Shown: in pieces, positions 22,341 through 34,804 of the stretch
Position numbering within the stretch: position 1 is the stretch's first letter
How the letters are laid out: each line of letters begins with the position of its first letter
Source: Humulus lupulus
Taxonomy: Eukaryota > Streptophyta > Magnoliopsida > Rosales > Cannabaceae
DNA length: 64,000 nt
Assembly (NCBI RefSeq): GCF_963169125.1
Contig: NC_084793.1
Span: forward strand, 219,134,652 to 219,198,651
Direction: 5' to 3'
The notes under the pieces: model-generated
The model's database searches: none
What the model saw: only the letters and a program-made list of their open reading frames with translations
Told to the model about the DNA's origin: nothing
Position numbers and translations under genes: made by a program

Positions 22341-24285
22341 ATGTCTGATATTTTATAAATAAATAATTTTATATTCATATTTTTAAATTAATGGCTCCCA
22401 CCACTTTTAATGACTTACTTAGGTAGTCATCAACAAAAACTTTTAATGACTTGCACCATTAGACTTTAAATATCCCTGAATACTATTAATGACTTACACC
22501 ATTGGTGTAAGTCATTATAGAGAGTCATTAAAAGTGAAAATTGTTGTAGTGCATGTTGCTTGCTTATTTTATTACATGATTATTGAAATAATACAAACAT
22601 TTATAAAATCTCGAACATATGGATAGTAACAATTATAGTGACTAGGTCACAGTAGATTATAGTTGTAATTATATGTTCAAAAGAACGAGTCCTAAGACTA
22701 GATCATTTCATTGGATTTTCACTGATTAGGTAATCTACGATATGATCTACTTACACATTCGAGATGTGATGTCTTGTCCAAGGCATCGACCAAATAGATA
22801 AGATCGGATGTATTTAGTTACATTGGACTAGGACCGATATTTATTATTGATTGATAAATAAGTATCGTTGTTATCGAATCTAGATAATGTCACAACGTTG
22901 GGCATATGTTAAGTCGATCTTAATTTTGAGTGATAATATTCTACTAATTATATTATTTAAATCTTTTGACTTGTTCGTTACTAGCTTACCCTACGATCTA
23001 GCCCATACTTACATCTTGGAGATTTAGTACTGTAATTGAGTGGGAGTATTATTCATTGATATGAAATCTATAACTTCTGTATGATAAGTGAAAAGATGAT
23101 TTGCTTAATTCCTTTGTTCAAAAGGTTAAATGATTGAGATCTTATTTCTGTGATTAAGTTCACAGAAATATCATTTATAAGGAACTTAGTGGGAGTTAAG
23201 GATAAAATACTGATGAGGGGCAAAATGGTAATTTTAACCAAACTCGTTAGTAAATCATCGATAGAGGATTGACTAACTGTAATGGTTATAACAATGGATA
23301 ACGTATTTATGGTTTTGAAAATACGTTCTATGAATTCAAGAGTTCAATTCCGAGTCTATATTGGAGTCACGAGGAATTAATAAGGTAATGAAATTATTCT
23401 TAAATAAATTCACGGTAACTTATTGGAGCTTGATTTCATGGATCCATGGTCCTCGCATCACCTTTGAGTAAATCATTTAGAATTTCTCAATTAATTGATT
23501 TAATTATCAATTAGGATTGTTAAAGTTGACTAGGTCAATTTTAGAAAATTTACAGAGATATGAGATTTATAGAATAAAAGAGAATATTTTGGTAAATTTA
23601 TTAATATTGATAAATTGGTATCAATATAAATAAATAATATTAAATCAATTTTCAAATTATAATTAGTTAATTTTAATAAGGATTTAATAAATTAATTAAA
23701 ATAAATAAATAAAATGTTTTAAATTTAGGCCCAATTGAGATTTAAATTCAAAACAAAGAGATTGGGCCCAAGTCCATTTGTGGGAGCCCAAGGCTTTTAT
23801 CTTTTTTTCTATTATTTTAATTAATTCAAATTTAAATAAAGCCCATTAAGTTGTATCTATAAGGAATATGATATCTAGAGTTTTCATAAGTCAGTCTCAG
23901 TTGATTCATTGGGTAAGTGAAAACCTAGACACTCTAATCTTTTCTTAGTCACTATATCCTCTTCTCTTCTAGATCTCTATCTCATGTGTTGAGAACCAGC
24001 TCACACTAGTTCTTGGTTGATCAAAGGATTGGTGAGGAAGACTGTGTTGCTGATCTAGTTCAATCTCTTGATAATACTTTGCTACAAAAAGGAATCAAGG
24101 GTTAGAGAAATTGAAGGAAGGAGTTGTTCCAGTTCCGCTGCGTATTCGTAAGTTTCTACATCTTCGTGTTTATGTTAATTTCGAATTTGATGTTCATATG
24201 TATGTCATGTTATTCTATGTTTCAATTATGTGTTTGGAAAAATAATAGGAAGCATGCATCAAGATTTAAATTCCAAGATCTTACA

Positions 24286-25470
24286 ATTGGCCTCAGAGCC
24301 TAGGTTGCCTAAATCTAGATGTTAAGAATGCATGATTATATATGATTGTTGACATGTTTAATTTTAAAATTTTAATTGGATGGTACATGAAATTTGATAT
24401 GAATGTTTTGAATGTTTATGTGTCATGTTGCTAATATAAGTTGTCATATTTTTCATGCATTTTATGATCTTAATTGGTACTTGGTAAAATACTAATTGAA
24501 AAATTGTACAATTTTTTTTTTTGGTAGCTAGTGGCTGCCATTTTTAATTGTGGATGATATATATATATATATATATAAACCCTAGTGAGGGTTTACATAT
24601 AAAAAATATATAATAATAATAAAATAAAAAGATAAATATCTTAAAAAGTTTGTTTTATACTGTTTGTAATATATATATATATATATTATTTTAACAGTAT
24701 ATATTAAAACTATATATTTGTTTATATATATATTTATATATATAATATAAAAGTTAGTTAAGATATTTTTTTTGTTTTTGTTCTGCTAAAGAAATATCTA
24801 AGTATCTGATTTTAAAAATTCGAGATATTTTCTTTAATGACAATTAAATTTATTTTATGTTTAATTAATTATATGGTTAGTTTTCAATTGGGAAAAACTT
24901 TATGGTAATTAATTAATTTTGATAACTCAATTAATTGTTTTAGATATTGATTGATTTATTTATTTTAGCAATTGATTTATTTATTTTGGTGATAAATGTA
25001 GTGATGCATAAAGTTGTGTAACATGTCATATAGGTTTTCATGTTAGGCCCATCCAATAAATAAGAAAATTAATATATCTAGCATCATTATTAAGTTATTT
25101 TTTACTTTTGGGCTTTAAATATAAGTATAATGATGGCCCATTTTTTTGTTTTGAAAAATATGACAAAACTCAAATAAAACTTTCATAAAATGTTAGGTTT
25201 TATTTGGGCCCAATTGAACATGTAAAGTTTAAATTCCTCTCTTGTGGGTGGTTCCACTTGTGAAGGTTCATTTGCTTTACATTACTAGATTGTGCTTAAT
25301 CAATTGAATAACAATTAATAAAATGAAGGTTCAAATTCCTGTCTTTTTGGGCTTTGTATGGAAGTCAGGGAGCCTTAGTAGTGGGTCCGACATACTAAAC
25401 CCAACAATGTGTTGATTTCTACTTAGTTGATAATCATAGCTCTAGGCTTCCCACCTCATACTCTCTCTAA
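24286..25470 (+). other. Primer site and long AT-rich leader of element B
   Basis: ATTGGCCTCAGAGCCTAGG directly follows the LTR. It differs at two positions from the ATTGGTATCAGAGCC type primer site of plant copia elements. The rest holds (AT)n runs (24556-24577, 24670-24687) and no recognised protein. Confidence 0.65.
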
Positions 25471-28400
25471 TCTCTAAAAGGTTACTTTATGGTGAGAACC
25501 TCACGAAATGTTTGTTCAACATCAACATGGTGTTTATTATGGACAACATGGAATTCGTGATAATAATAGATATTCCTATTTTTCCTATGCAATGATCACT
25601 AAATCCTTCAAAGAGGATTGTTGATGGTGGTTCGAGCAAAGGAAATAATGCTAATACTACTAAACAAGCTCAAGGAGAAGCTGTTTAAGCTTCTTCTTCG
25701 AAAAGCAAGAGAGGAAGAAATTCATACAAAAGAACAAGAAGTCCACTGGCAAGGCACCAAATGCTGTAAAGCATCTTGGAGCAGGGCCTGATTATAAGTA
25801 CAAAATAAAGGGGAGTGTTTCCAACTGCAAGAAGACTGAAAATTGGAACAAGATTGCCCAACACTCAAGGCATATGGAACCCAAGATAATTAAATTTGTC
25901 TTGGATGTATGTGATTTTAGAAGATGATACTTTGGTTTTGGGTCGTTGAATCAAGATCTACTAAACATGAATGCATTTTTTTTACACATTTTTTAGCATT
26001 GGGAAAGCCATGAAGGATAAAAATCCAGAGCTTTGAATCCATCAATGGTTTTTCATATCAAACAAGGCAAAAGGATAAGCTTGAATGAACTTTGGAAATA
26101 AATATATTGTTTTAAGACAATGTTTATTTTATTTCATTTTCAATAGAAATTTTAATTTCTGTTTTTCTTATTACATCAACAACAATTTGTAGTTACTTTC
26201 ACAAGTAATAAAATCCTATTTCTTTAAATGAATGTGAATTGTGGGGTGGATGTATGAAAAACAAGCTATACCTATTGCAACTAAATGAACCCTTTGCTCT
26301 AAATAATGAGTTGTTTAACATAGCTAAATCTAGGACCGTTTAAACGAAAAAAGGTCAATAACGTTAGAAATGACGTACCTTTGGCATTTTTGCTTTGGTC
26401 ATATTTGCTATGATAGGATTCAACGACTAACAAAGGTTGGGCCTTTGAGGGAACTCACCTAGTATGACCTACCTATTTGTGAATCTAGTCTCGAGGGCAG
26501 AATGACAAAGCGTCCATTCTCTATGATATGAGAAAAGGCCAAAGAACCACTAGGGCTAGTATGTTCAAATGTCTGGGGACATATGAATGTTCAAGTGAGG
26601 GGTGGTTATGAGTACTTCGTCACCTTCATCGACGATTGCTCTAGAGACTCATGTAAGTACCTAAATCATATGAATTCCGAGAATTTGTTAAGAAGTTCAA
26701 AGAATTCATTGCTACGGCTTTAAAACCAAATTAGGTAAAACATTAAAGATCTTGCGATCTAATAGAGGCGGAGGATATTTTGATAATCAGAACCAAGATC
26801 ATTTAATTGAACTTTGAGAATTGTCTAAAGCAACTGCCCCAAGGACTCCACAACAAAACGGTGTTGCTAAACGGCGTGAATCACGCATTTATGAACATGA
26901 GTTTTCTAAGATAAGCTATTCAACTCTACTAACATGTTACCCAGATCTTTTATGGATACATACTACCTAGATCGCATGTGACATTTTTTAAATGTTGTGC
27001 CATCTCAAAAGATGTCTCCAAGACACCACTATAATTATGAAATGGTTGTGAACCTGGTTTATGTCATTATGGAATTTGGGGGTGTCTCGTTTATGTCCTG
27101 AGGAAAAAGGTAGGAAAGCTAGAACAACAAACTGAGGTTTTCTTGTTTGATGGCTATTCTAAAGGTACTTGGGGTGGTCTGTTTTATAGTCCAGTAGACA
27201 AGAAATTGTTTGGCTCTACAAATGCTACTGGATAACGACTACATAATGAATTTCAAGTCTCATAGGAAAATAGTATTAGAAGGAAAAATGATAAACTATT
27301 GTTCCATCCTCACCGACGCAAGTCGATGAAAACATGGTAGATTTAGAAACCACGAATCCAAGTCAAAAAGTTACAATGCCTCGTCATAGTGGGAGGGTTT
27401 CTCAGAACCTGGTACCTATGATATGGATAGTGAAACCCACAAGTTGGTTGGGGACACAAGTAACGATGATCTATTGGCCTTTAAACATATAATGGGTAAG
27501 TATAAAAGGGATCTTTGACTCGAATCCAAGTAGCATGAAATAGAGTCTAAGTACTCTTAATTTGTCTGAGATCTTGTAGATGTACCATTGAACTTTAGGT
27601 CCATGGGGTTCAAGTGGATCTATAAGAAGAAGAGAGAAACTGATGGAAAGGTTGAGACATTTAAGGCTCGACTCGTGGCAAAGAGAGAAAGTTGACTTAA
27701 AGAAAACTTTTTCTCTGGTAGCCATGTTAAAATTCATTTAGTATACTCTTATCCATAGCCACAACTCTTGATTAAGAGATCAGGCAAATGGACATCAAAG
27801 AAGCATTTTTAATGGCTATCTTGATGAGACCATTAACATGGATCAATAAGAAGGATTTAAAGTAGTTGGAAAAGAAAGTCAGCAAGTTGAGTAGGTCAAT
27901 CTATGGACTTAAACAAGCATCGCGCTCCTAGAACTTAACGTTAAATGGAAACATTAAGACCTAAGTTTTTTAACAAAATGTAGTTGACCCTTGTGTTTGC
28001 AAACTTAGGGAAAAATACATTGTGGTGTTCTTAATCCTTTATGTAGATGATATCTTATTCATTGGAAACAATGTCAAGAAATGATCAAACATAAAGAACT
28101 GGCTGGAAACGAAATTCCAGATTTCGTTGTAGCAAGTCGTGTTCTTGGTATCCAGAACATCAGGATAGAAATAACTGAATTTTGGCTCTAACTCAAGTGA
28201 CCTACTTTAGTGTGGTGCTTGGTCGTTACTCTGTAACAAATTCCAAGAAAGGATGTTTAGTGTCTTGACAAGGAATTTATTTTTCTAAGCATCAGTCTCC
28301 ACAGACTCCTCAAGAGAAAGAAAAGATGTAATGAATTCCTTATGCATTTGCAATTAGAAATTTAATGCATGCTATGTTGAATGTTGTGACAGAAAATTTG

Positions 28401-28983
28401 TTATGCAGTGGAAGTGGTGAGCAAGTGTCATTAAAATTTTTAAAATGAACAATAGAGGGGGTCGGTATCTTTGATGGACTAGAGACTATATGTTAGTCTT
28501 TTCAGGTGGATCTTTGAACCTATTAGGCTGCACAACTTCATATTTTAGACTAATGTTGATGACATGAAGTCTACTTCTGAAAAATGTGTTTACTCTTGGG
28601 GGTGGAGCTATGATTTGGAGAAGCGATAGGTTGTCTACAATCTCAGTAGTTGTGATTCGGAGAAGCGTTAGGCTATCTGCCATTTCAGAATCCACCTTGG
28701 AGGAGGCTGAGTACATAGCTGCATCTATGGCAGCTAAGGAAATAGTCTGGCTAAGAAAGTTCTATATGGATCTTGGTGTTATTCCAGAAATGGATAAACC
28801 ACTCATTTTGTCTAGTGACAGTAATGAGGAAATAGCGAATTCGAAAGAACCTCAATGCTACAAAAGAGCAAAGCATATAGAAAGAAAGCACCACATTATC
28901 GAGGCTGTGTGGCGAAGGCGTGATGTGAAGGTGATGAAGATAACATTGGAAGGCAATCTTTCATATCCCTTTACAAAGATATA
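25471..28983 (+). pseudogene. pol: Heavily decayed gag-pol of copia element B
   Basis: The first part (to about 26100) may be gag but is too broken to prove. From about 26265 copia integrase is clear: NKLYLLQLNEP, WHF..CHICYDRIQRLT, GPLRELT, CESSLEGRMTKRPF, VRGGYEYFVTFIDDCSR, then a degenerate catalytic core. RT blocks are WIYKKKRETDGKVETFKARL (about 27617) and LYVDDILFIGNN (28037-28073, catalytic Asp pair intact). RNaseH ends with EEAEYIAASMAAKEIVWLRK, KRAKHIERKHHIIE and the YPFTKI end at TAA 28981-28983. Many frameshifts and stops separate these. A 42-bp tandem duplication lies at 28611-28694. Confidence 0.82.
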
Positions 28984-31145
28984 AGCACAGAGATTAATTA
29001 TGAAGCATGTAGAATGAATGGTTTTGAGAAACATGTCCCATTTTTTTAAAAGGGCAAGTCGGAGATTGTTGGGTTTTATGCCCTTACAAAACCATGTCAG
29101 ACATGTAGCACAATTTCATATTATCAATAAGAGTAGTATAAATCATTTTCTTTGACAACCGTGTTGCTTGCTTGTTATATTACATGATTATTGAAATAAT
29201 ACAAAAATTTATAAAATCTTGAACATATGGATAGTTACAATTATAGTGACTAGGTCACAATAGATTATAGTTGTAATTATATGTTCAAAAGAACAAGTCC
29301 TAAGATTAGATCAGTGCATTGGATTTTCACTGATTAGGCAATCTAGGATATGATCTACTTACACATTCAGGATGTGATGTCTTGTCCAAGGCATCGATCA
29401 AGTAGATAAGATCAGATGTACTTAGTTACATCGGACTAGGACCGTATTGATTATTGATTGATAAATAAGTATCATTGTTATTGAATCTAATCAATGTCAC
29501 AATGTTGACCATATGATAATTCGATCTTAATTCTAAATGATAATATTCTACTAATTATATTATTTAAATCTTTCAACTTGTTCGTTACCAGCTTACCCTA
29601 CGATCTAGCCCATACTTACATCTTGGAGATTTAGTACTGTAATTGAGTGGGAGTATTATTCATAGATATAAAATCTATAACTTATGTATGAGAAGTGAAA
29701 AGATGATTTCCTTAATTTCTTTGTTCAAAAGGTTAAATGATTAAGATCTCATTTCTGTGATTAAGTTCACAGAAATATCATTTATAAGGAACTAACTGGG
29801 AGTTAAGGATAAAATATTGATGAGGGGTAAAACGATAATTTTAACCCAACTCATTAGTAAGTCATCGATAGAGGATTGACTAGCTGTAATGGTTATAACA
29901 ATGGATAACGTATTTATGGTTTTGAAAATACATTCTATGAATTCAAGAGTTCAATTCCGAGTCTATAGTGGAGTCAGGAGGAATTAATAAGGTAGTGAAA
30001 TTATTCGTAAATAAATTCACGGTAACTTATTGGAGCTTGATTTCATGGATCCATGGTCCTCGCATCACCTTTGAGTAAATCATCTAGAATTTCTCAATTT
30101 ATTGATTTAATTATCAATTAGGATTTTTAAAGTTAACTAGGTCAATTTTTGAAAATTTATAGAGATATGAGATTTATAGAATAAAAGAGAATCTTTGGGT
30201 AAATTTATTAATATTGATAAAATTGGTATCAATATAAATAAATAATATTTAATCAAGTTTCAAATTATAATTAGTTAATTTTAATAAGGATTTAATTAAT
30301 TAATTAAAAAAATAAATAAAAGGTTTTGAATTTAGACCCAATTGAGATTTAAATTCAAGACAAAGAGATTGGCCCCAAGTCCATTTGTGGAAGCCCAAGG
30401 CATTTATCTTTTTTTTTATTATTTTAATTGATTCAAATTTAAATTTAAATAAAGCCCATTAAGTTGTCTATATAAGGAATATGATATCTAGAGTTTTCAT
30501 AGGTCAGTCTCAGTTGATTCACTTGGTAAGTGAAAACCTAGACATTCTACTCTTTTCTTAGCCACTATCTCTTCTTCTCTTCTAGATCTCTATCTCATGT
30601 GTTGAGAACCAGCCCACACTAGTTCTAGGTTGATCAAAGGCTTGGTGAGGATGACTATGTTGTTGATCTAGTTCAATCTCTTGATAATACTCTACTACAG
30701 AAAGGAATCAAGGGTTAGAGAGATTGAAGGAAGGAGTTGTTCCAGTTCCGCTGCGTATTCGTAAGTTTCTACATCTTCGTGTGCTGACCACAATTTTGGC
30801 CAACGACGAATAGACGTAAAATCTACAGTAAGCCTTGAATAGAAAATACGACACCAATAATTTTATAATGGTTCAACCCCAATTTATTGGTAATAGCCTA
30901 ATCCACTTGGAGTTGTGATATATGAAGCCTACACCTAAGATCAGATGTACCTAAGCCAACTGAGTTTCTCAAGTGTAAGTAGAAAAATATAGAGTTTCTC
31001 TCTCTAGAGAATACAAGCTTTCTTTCTCTAAGCTCTCTCAGAAAATGCCCCAAGAACACTCCAAGTAACAGTCCCAAAATCTCAAAATTAGAAAGACTCC
31101 AAGTCTCCAAAAGATCCGATCCTTAAAATGATGCAATGAGCTATT

Positions 31146-31153
31146 TATTTATA
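31146..31153 (-). promoter_or_regulatory. TATA box in the J LTR
   Basis: TATAAATA on the minus strand; the other LTR has it at 37483-37490 and solo LTR K has TATAAATAGAG. A 70- to 73-residue frame starts about 35 bp downstream in both J LTRs. Confidence 0.6.
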
Positions 31154-31344
31154 GGCTCATGGATCGTACATGAAAAATATCCCGTTTTGACGGGGTCCTT
31201 GGTTGTTTCAAATAACTTTAATTAATAAAATAATAAATAAATGCAAAGTACTACAATATAGATATTACTTCAGGATATCTGAGAGATTTGCGCAGTAGTT
31301 ACGAGTGATTCTGACACATCCGGTCAACTACTCCTTCAATTTGA

Positions 31345-31640
31345 GATGTCTAGTTGGATGAAACCCATTTCTAAGATGACTGGTGGGATGAAACCCATCC
31401 ATGAGATGACTGGTCGGATGAAACTAATTTATGAGATGACTCGTCGGCTATATCACATTACTGAAGTGACTGGTCGGCCAAAACACATTACTGGTCGGCC
31501 AAGACACATTGCTGGTCGGCGAAAACACATTACTGGTCAGCCAAAACACATTACTGGTCAGCCAAAATACTTTACTGGTCGGCCAAGACACATTACTGGT
31601 CGGATAGCACTATTTTCTGAAGTGACTGGTCGGACATAAC
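31345..31640. repeat. Tandem repeats in J 3' LTR (30-bp and 21-bp units)
   Basis: Three 30-bp units of the type GATGACTGGTCGGATGAAAC are followed by six 21-bp units with the core ACTGGTCGGCC and AAAACACATT. The repeats lie in U3, upstream of the TATA box. Confidence 0.9.
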
Positions 31641-31848
31641 TTTTTACTATCCAGTCAAGAACCTTACTAGTTGGACAGAATTTTTACCTGGTCGGTCAAA
31701 TTACTTTTTGACCAGATAAATCAATTTCTTGACCATTAATATCATAACTCCGAAGATTAATTTCAAAGCTTTGTACTTCTTGGTCAACCCATTTATTGAC
31801 TATTAATGTGCCATTCGTTACCATGCATTGCCACTTATCACTTTTGAT

Positions 31849-31858
31849 TGCCACGTCA
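31849..31858 (-). promoter_or_regulatory. Putative bZIP site TGACGTGGCA in J LTR
   Basis: Lies about 25 bp inside the U3 start on the minus strand. It is repeated at 38267-38276 and at the equivalent place in LTR K. Confidence 0.4.
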
Positions 31859-31882
31859 TTGAACGAAATTTTGGGGATAACA

Positions 31883-31895
31883 TTTTCCCCCCAAG
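31883..31895 (-). other. Polypurine tract of element J
   Basis: Minus strand reads TTGGGGGGAAAA immediately before the LTR start TGTTATCCCC, which fixes J's orientation. Confidence 0.85.
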
Positions 31896-32229
31896 TTTAT
31901 TATATGATTTTCTCATATGATAAACTTTTTCTCTAGCTGATAGTTATTCACGTCGTCCAAAAGCTTCCACCCGGTAAGTAACTTTCACTTTTGAAGTAAA
32001 CCCACAATTGAACTTTTCTGTCCATAAAAATGGTAGTTATCAGTTTCCCATTTCGATTGTTCTTTTGGGTTCATGGGTTTGTATGAGCTTTGAAGTTTTC
32101 TTGAAACTTTTTGAAAACCTTGAAGTTCCTTCTTTGATCTTGTTGTTGTACTCCATAAATAGGAAAACGTGTTTGCTCCACGTTTTTTAGTAAACTTGTG
32201 CTTGCTTAGCTTATTGGAAATGCCTATTT

Positions 32230-33020
32230 GGTCCTAGGAATCCAAATAATTTCTTAACTGCTGACCCTTGGGTGCTTTGTTTCCTACTACTCGGACACTT
32301 GCCTTGCTCCTTGGGAATGCTATATCAACTCGGATGCGCCAACCTAGCAGCTCCTCGAACACCACACCACATATATGCCTAACCTCTAGGACATGAAACC
32401 TCGAATGTGCCATGCTTCTCAGGAATGCCTCATCCGCTCGGCATGCCTGGCCCCTCAGTACGCGGCTCCTTGGATGCTTGGACACACGGAGTACCTCGGA
32501 TGAGTACCCAATCGGCGTGACTCTCTCCTCAGATGCGCACCTACAGCAGCTCCTCGGACACCTCTCAATGCTTGGCTCCTCGGATGGCCAGCCAGCAGCT
32601 CCTCAGAGGCCTAGATCCTCAGACACACGGCTCTCCTAGCCTCTCGGACATGCCGCACAGCCTCTCTGGAACATGGCGCATCCACTCGGGTAGATAGCTT
32701 GGCCACTCGGACACCATAGCCGCTCGGCCGTGCGCCTGGCTGCTCATTCACCACAACCGCTCGGCTGTGTGCTTGGCTGCTCGGACAACACAGCCTAACC
32801 TCTCGGGAACATGGCACATCCGCTCGAGTAGACAACATGGCCACTCGGACACCATAGCTGCTCGGCCATGCGCCTGGTTGCTCAGACACCACAGCTGCTC
32901 GGTCGCGCGCCTGGCTGCTCGAACACCACAGCCTAACCGCTCGAACACACCCCTCAAGCCCCTTAGACATGCTCCCAAGCCTCTCGGATACACCCCCTTG
33001 TCGCTTGGATAAGCCCCATA
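32230..33020. repeat. Degenerate GC-rich repeat tract in J
   Basis: Built of CTCGGACACC, GCTCGGCCGTGCGCCTGG and related pieces, with a local unit of about 37 bp and a longer duplication of about 138 bp (GGAACATGGC at 32668 and 32806). It lies between the antisense frame and the 3' LTR, as the 35-bp array does in element G. The long frames on both strands here are by-products of GC-rich repeats. Confidence 0.8.
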
Positions 33021-33206
33021 GCTGCTCGATTTTTCATGCTTTTAAGCTCTCAGGCTTGTGCAAAATCTTTAAGGTTCATGCATTAGGGCACCAAAATTTT
33101 CTGATTATTATTGTTGCTCTCATACTTTTCATCTGGGCAGTAAAAAATTTTTACTACTCAGAGAAAATATTTTACTGGGTAGTAAATATTTTTTCTTTGC
33201 ATTCAT

Positions 33207-33679
33207 TTGTTCGTGTTTGTTTGGTTACAAGGACTCATCACTGTTAGTCATGCTCAACGCCGAGTAGTAGACTATAAGGAGCTAGTCAAGGTCTTGAATG
33301 ATCAATTGGTGGAAGCCCAGGCCAAGATTGAAAGTCTGAGAAAAATCTCCAAGGAAAGACTGAGCAGGCTGAGAAAACAATTGCTGACTGAGATAGATCG
33401 TTGAAGGAGTTGGTTGATGAGAACAACAAGCAATTCTAGGGCAATAAGACATTGACCGAACAGCAGATATGGAAGCTGAACAAGCCCCTCAACCTCAATT
33501 TTCTCTCAGAAGAGGCAAAGGCAGAAGAGCTTGCCAAATGCAAGGCAAAGGCCGCCGAGGAGGCAGCTAATCCAACTGACACTGTGCCTGCCTCTCCTGC
33601 TCTATCATTCCAACTAGAGGAGGTTCTGGATGATGATGAGGGTGTTGACCATCTAGGGACTAGTTTACCCGACCAGTAG
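33207..33679 (+). pseudogene. Antisense frame in element J, coiled-coil-like, unknown function
   Basis: Lies on the strand opposite to J's gag. The first part reads VDYKELVKVLNDQLVEAQAK and continues in heptad-like Leu/Ile/Lys/Glu pattern. After a frame change near 33380 it reads DRSLKELVDENNKQF, one TAG, then EEAKAEELAKCKAKAAEEAA and an acidic tail ending DHLGTSLPDQ at TAG 33677-33679. Composition and heptads suggest a coiled coil. I recognise no family. Additional antisense frames between pol and the 3' LTR are known in Tat-lineage elements. This one may be such a frame, or a captured host exon. The true start is not clear (no convincing ATG). Confidence 0.5.
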
Positions 33680-34804
33680 ACACTCATAGCTCACCTGAGA
33701 GCTTCCTGTCCAACAACAGAGTTTTCTACTCGACCAGTGGTACATGCTCAGCCGACCAAGGGAAGTTGTATCTGCTCTCTCGCCAGGAAAACTTTACACC
33801 TGACCAGCTAAACTTTTTATCTGGTTGTAGTGTACTCTTTCTTCTTATACTTTTGTGAAGACAACTGCTGCTTAGCAGCTTTGATATTTTTCTCATAACG
33901 CCGGGCTGTTGGCATTTATACTTTACTTTTCTTTGCTAATTTGAAACATTCTAAGTATTTTTAGACTTAAAATATTATAAGTTTTTTTGTGAATAGTAAA
34001 GTCACTCTGATGTATGTCTTATATTTTCGCATGAGTACTTAGTTTTCTAACTTAGAAATTCTAGACATTTCATAAGTCCATACTAAGTATACTTTCTCAC
34101 ACTCTTATTGCTCTAACATTTTATGAGCATAATGTTTATTTTCACACGAATATCTGCTTCTAACTTGAAATCTTGAAAAATTCCATGTTACTTAAGCTTT
34201 GTCAAACAAGTTAGCTTAATGGCCTTTTTTGACATGTCAGCCTAAAAACAAATATCTTAACTCGTGCTCTTATTTTCTGTGTTAAATTACATAGCAGTAT
34301 ACCCCATGTGCCCCCCAAGTGAGGGTTGAAAGATCCTTGGTCACTTGCTACTTGACCGAATTTGTTCTAGCAGTTAATTACTCATGAAACACATAGAATA
34401 TATGGAAAATATTCGAGCAGTTGAACACTGCTTGAATTTATCAACCAGTTGAACACTATCCAATTTTACCAACCAGTTGAACATTGTTCAGATAATTAAC
34501 ACACATGTACATTTGTAGCAAGAATCGACCACGCTGTGCGTAGTCTCTTTTATTACTCGTAAATTAAAAAAGGACAAAAAGTGTCTAATAACGAGTCTTA
34601 AACAACAAAAATTGTTCAAAAAAATAAAAATAAATAAATGACTAGTTAGCAAATAACCAGCTCATAAACCAAACTCAAATAATAAGTTAAACAATTTGAA
34701 ATTAAGCTACCACTCTGAAAATGGTATTTAGTGATAATATATCCACAGATGCTTGCCATTCCAGTAGTTCCTAGTCAGGCTCCGTTCACCAAATCTGACC
34801 CTAG
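33680..34804. other. AT-rich interior of element J, no gene seen
   Basis: No protein recognised on either strand. A short imperfect repeat with ACCAGTTGAACACT occurs three times between about 34414 and 34500. Pol should lie here in an autonomous relative but is absent. Confidence 0.65.

Larger units (their letters stand above)
20872..22551. mobile_element. Non-autonomous CACTA (CMC) DNA transposon, 1680 bp
   Basis: Terminal inverted repeats CACTACAACAAAA and, at the other end, ATTGTTGTAGTG. The 3-bp target duplication is CAT (20869-20871 and 22552-22554). The matching site in the other LTR of B is empty (about 29156), which proves the boundaries. Both ends carry subterminal palindromes around ACGTCTCCC/GGGAGACGT. 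The centre holds a CCA/TCAACTCCAAGAA repeat region (21600-21800), a GA-rich part and an AAT/GAT run at 22024-22058. No transposase frame is seen, so it would need enzymes from elsewhere. Confidence 0.92.
20777..24285 (+). repeat. 5' LTR of element B, with a CACTA insertion
   Basis: Starts TGTTGGGTTTTATGCCC and ends CAAGATCTTACA. The CACTA transposon occupies 20872-22551. The rest aligns with 29067-30781 and 38301-38423. A CTATAAGG stretch near 23868 corresponds to CTATATAAGG near 30468 in the other LTR, a candidate TATA box. Confidence 0.92.
30782..31882 (-). repeat. 3' LTR of element J, 1101 bp
   Basis: Plus strand runs TGCTGACCACAATTTTGGCC to GGGGATAACA. It lacks about 60 bp present in the other LTR (about 37650-37708), lost between two GATTC direct repeats. 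A TATA box (minus strand TATAAATA) is at 31146-31153. Confidence 0.92.

Noticed and set aside
24541..24760. AT-repeat stretches as a possible matrix-attachment region or origin
   Set aside because: Only simple (AT)n runs in a retrotransposon leader; nothing specific supports a function.
32234..33012. Overlapping Arg/Ala/His-rich frames on both strands
   Set aside because: Product of the GC-rich CTCGG repeat tract in element J; no protein pattern and open on both strands.
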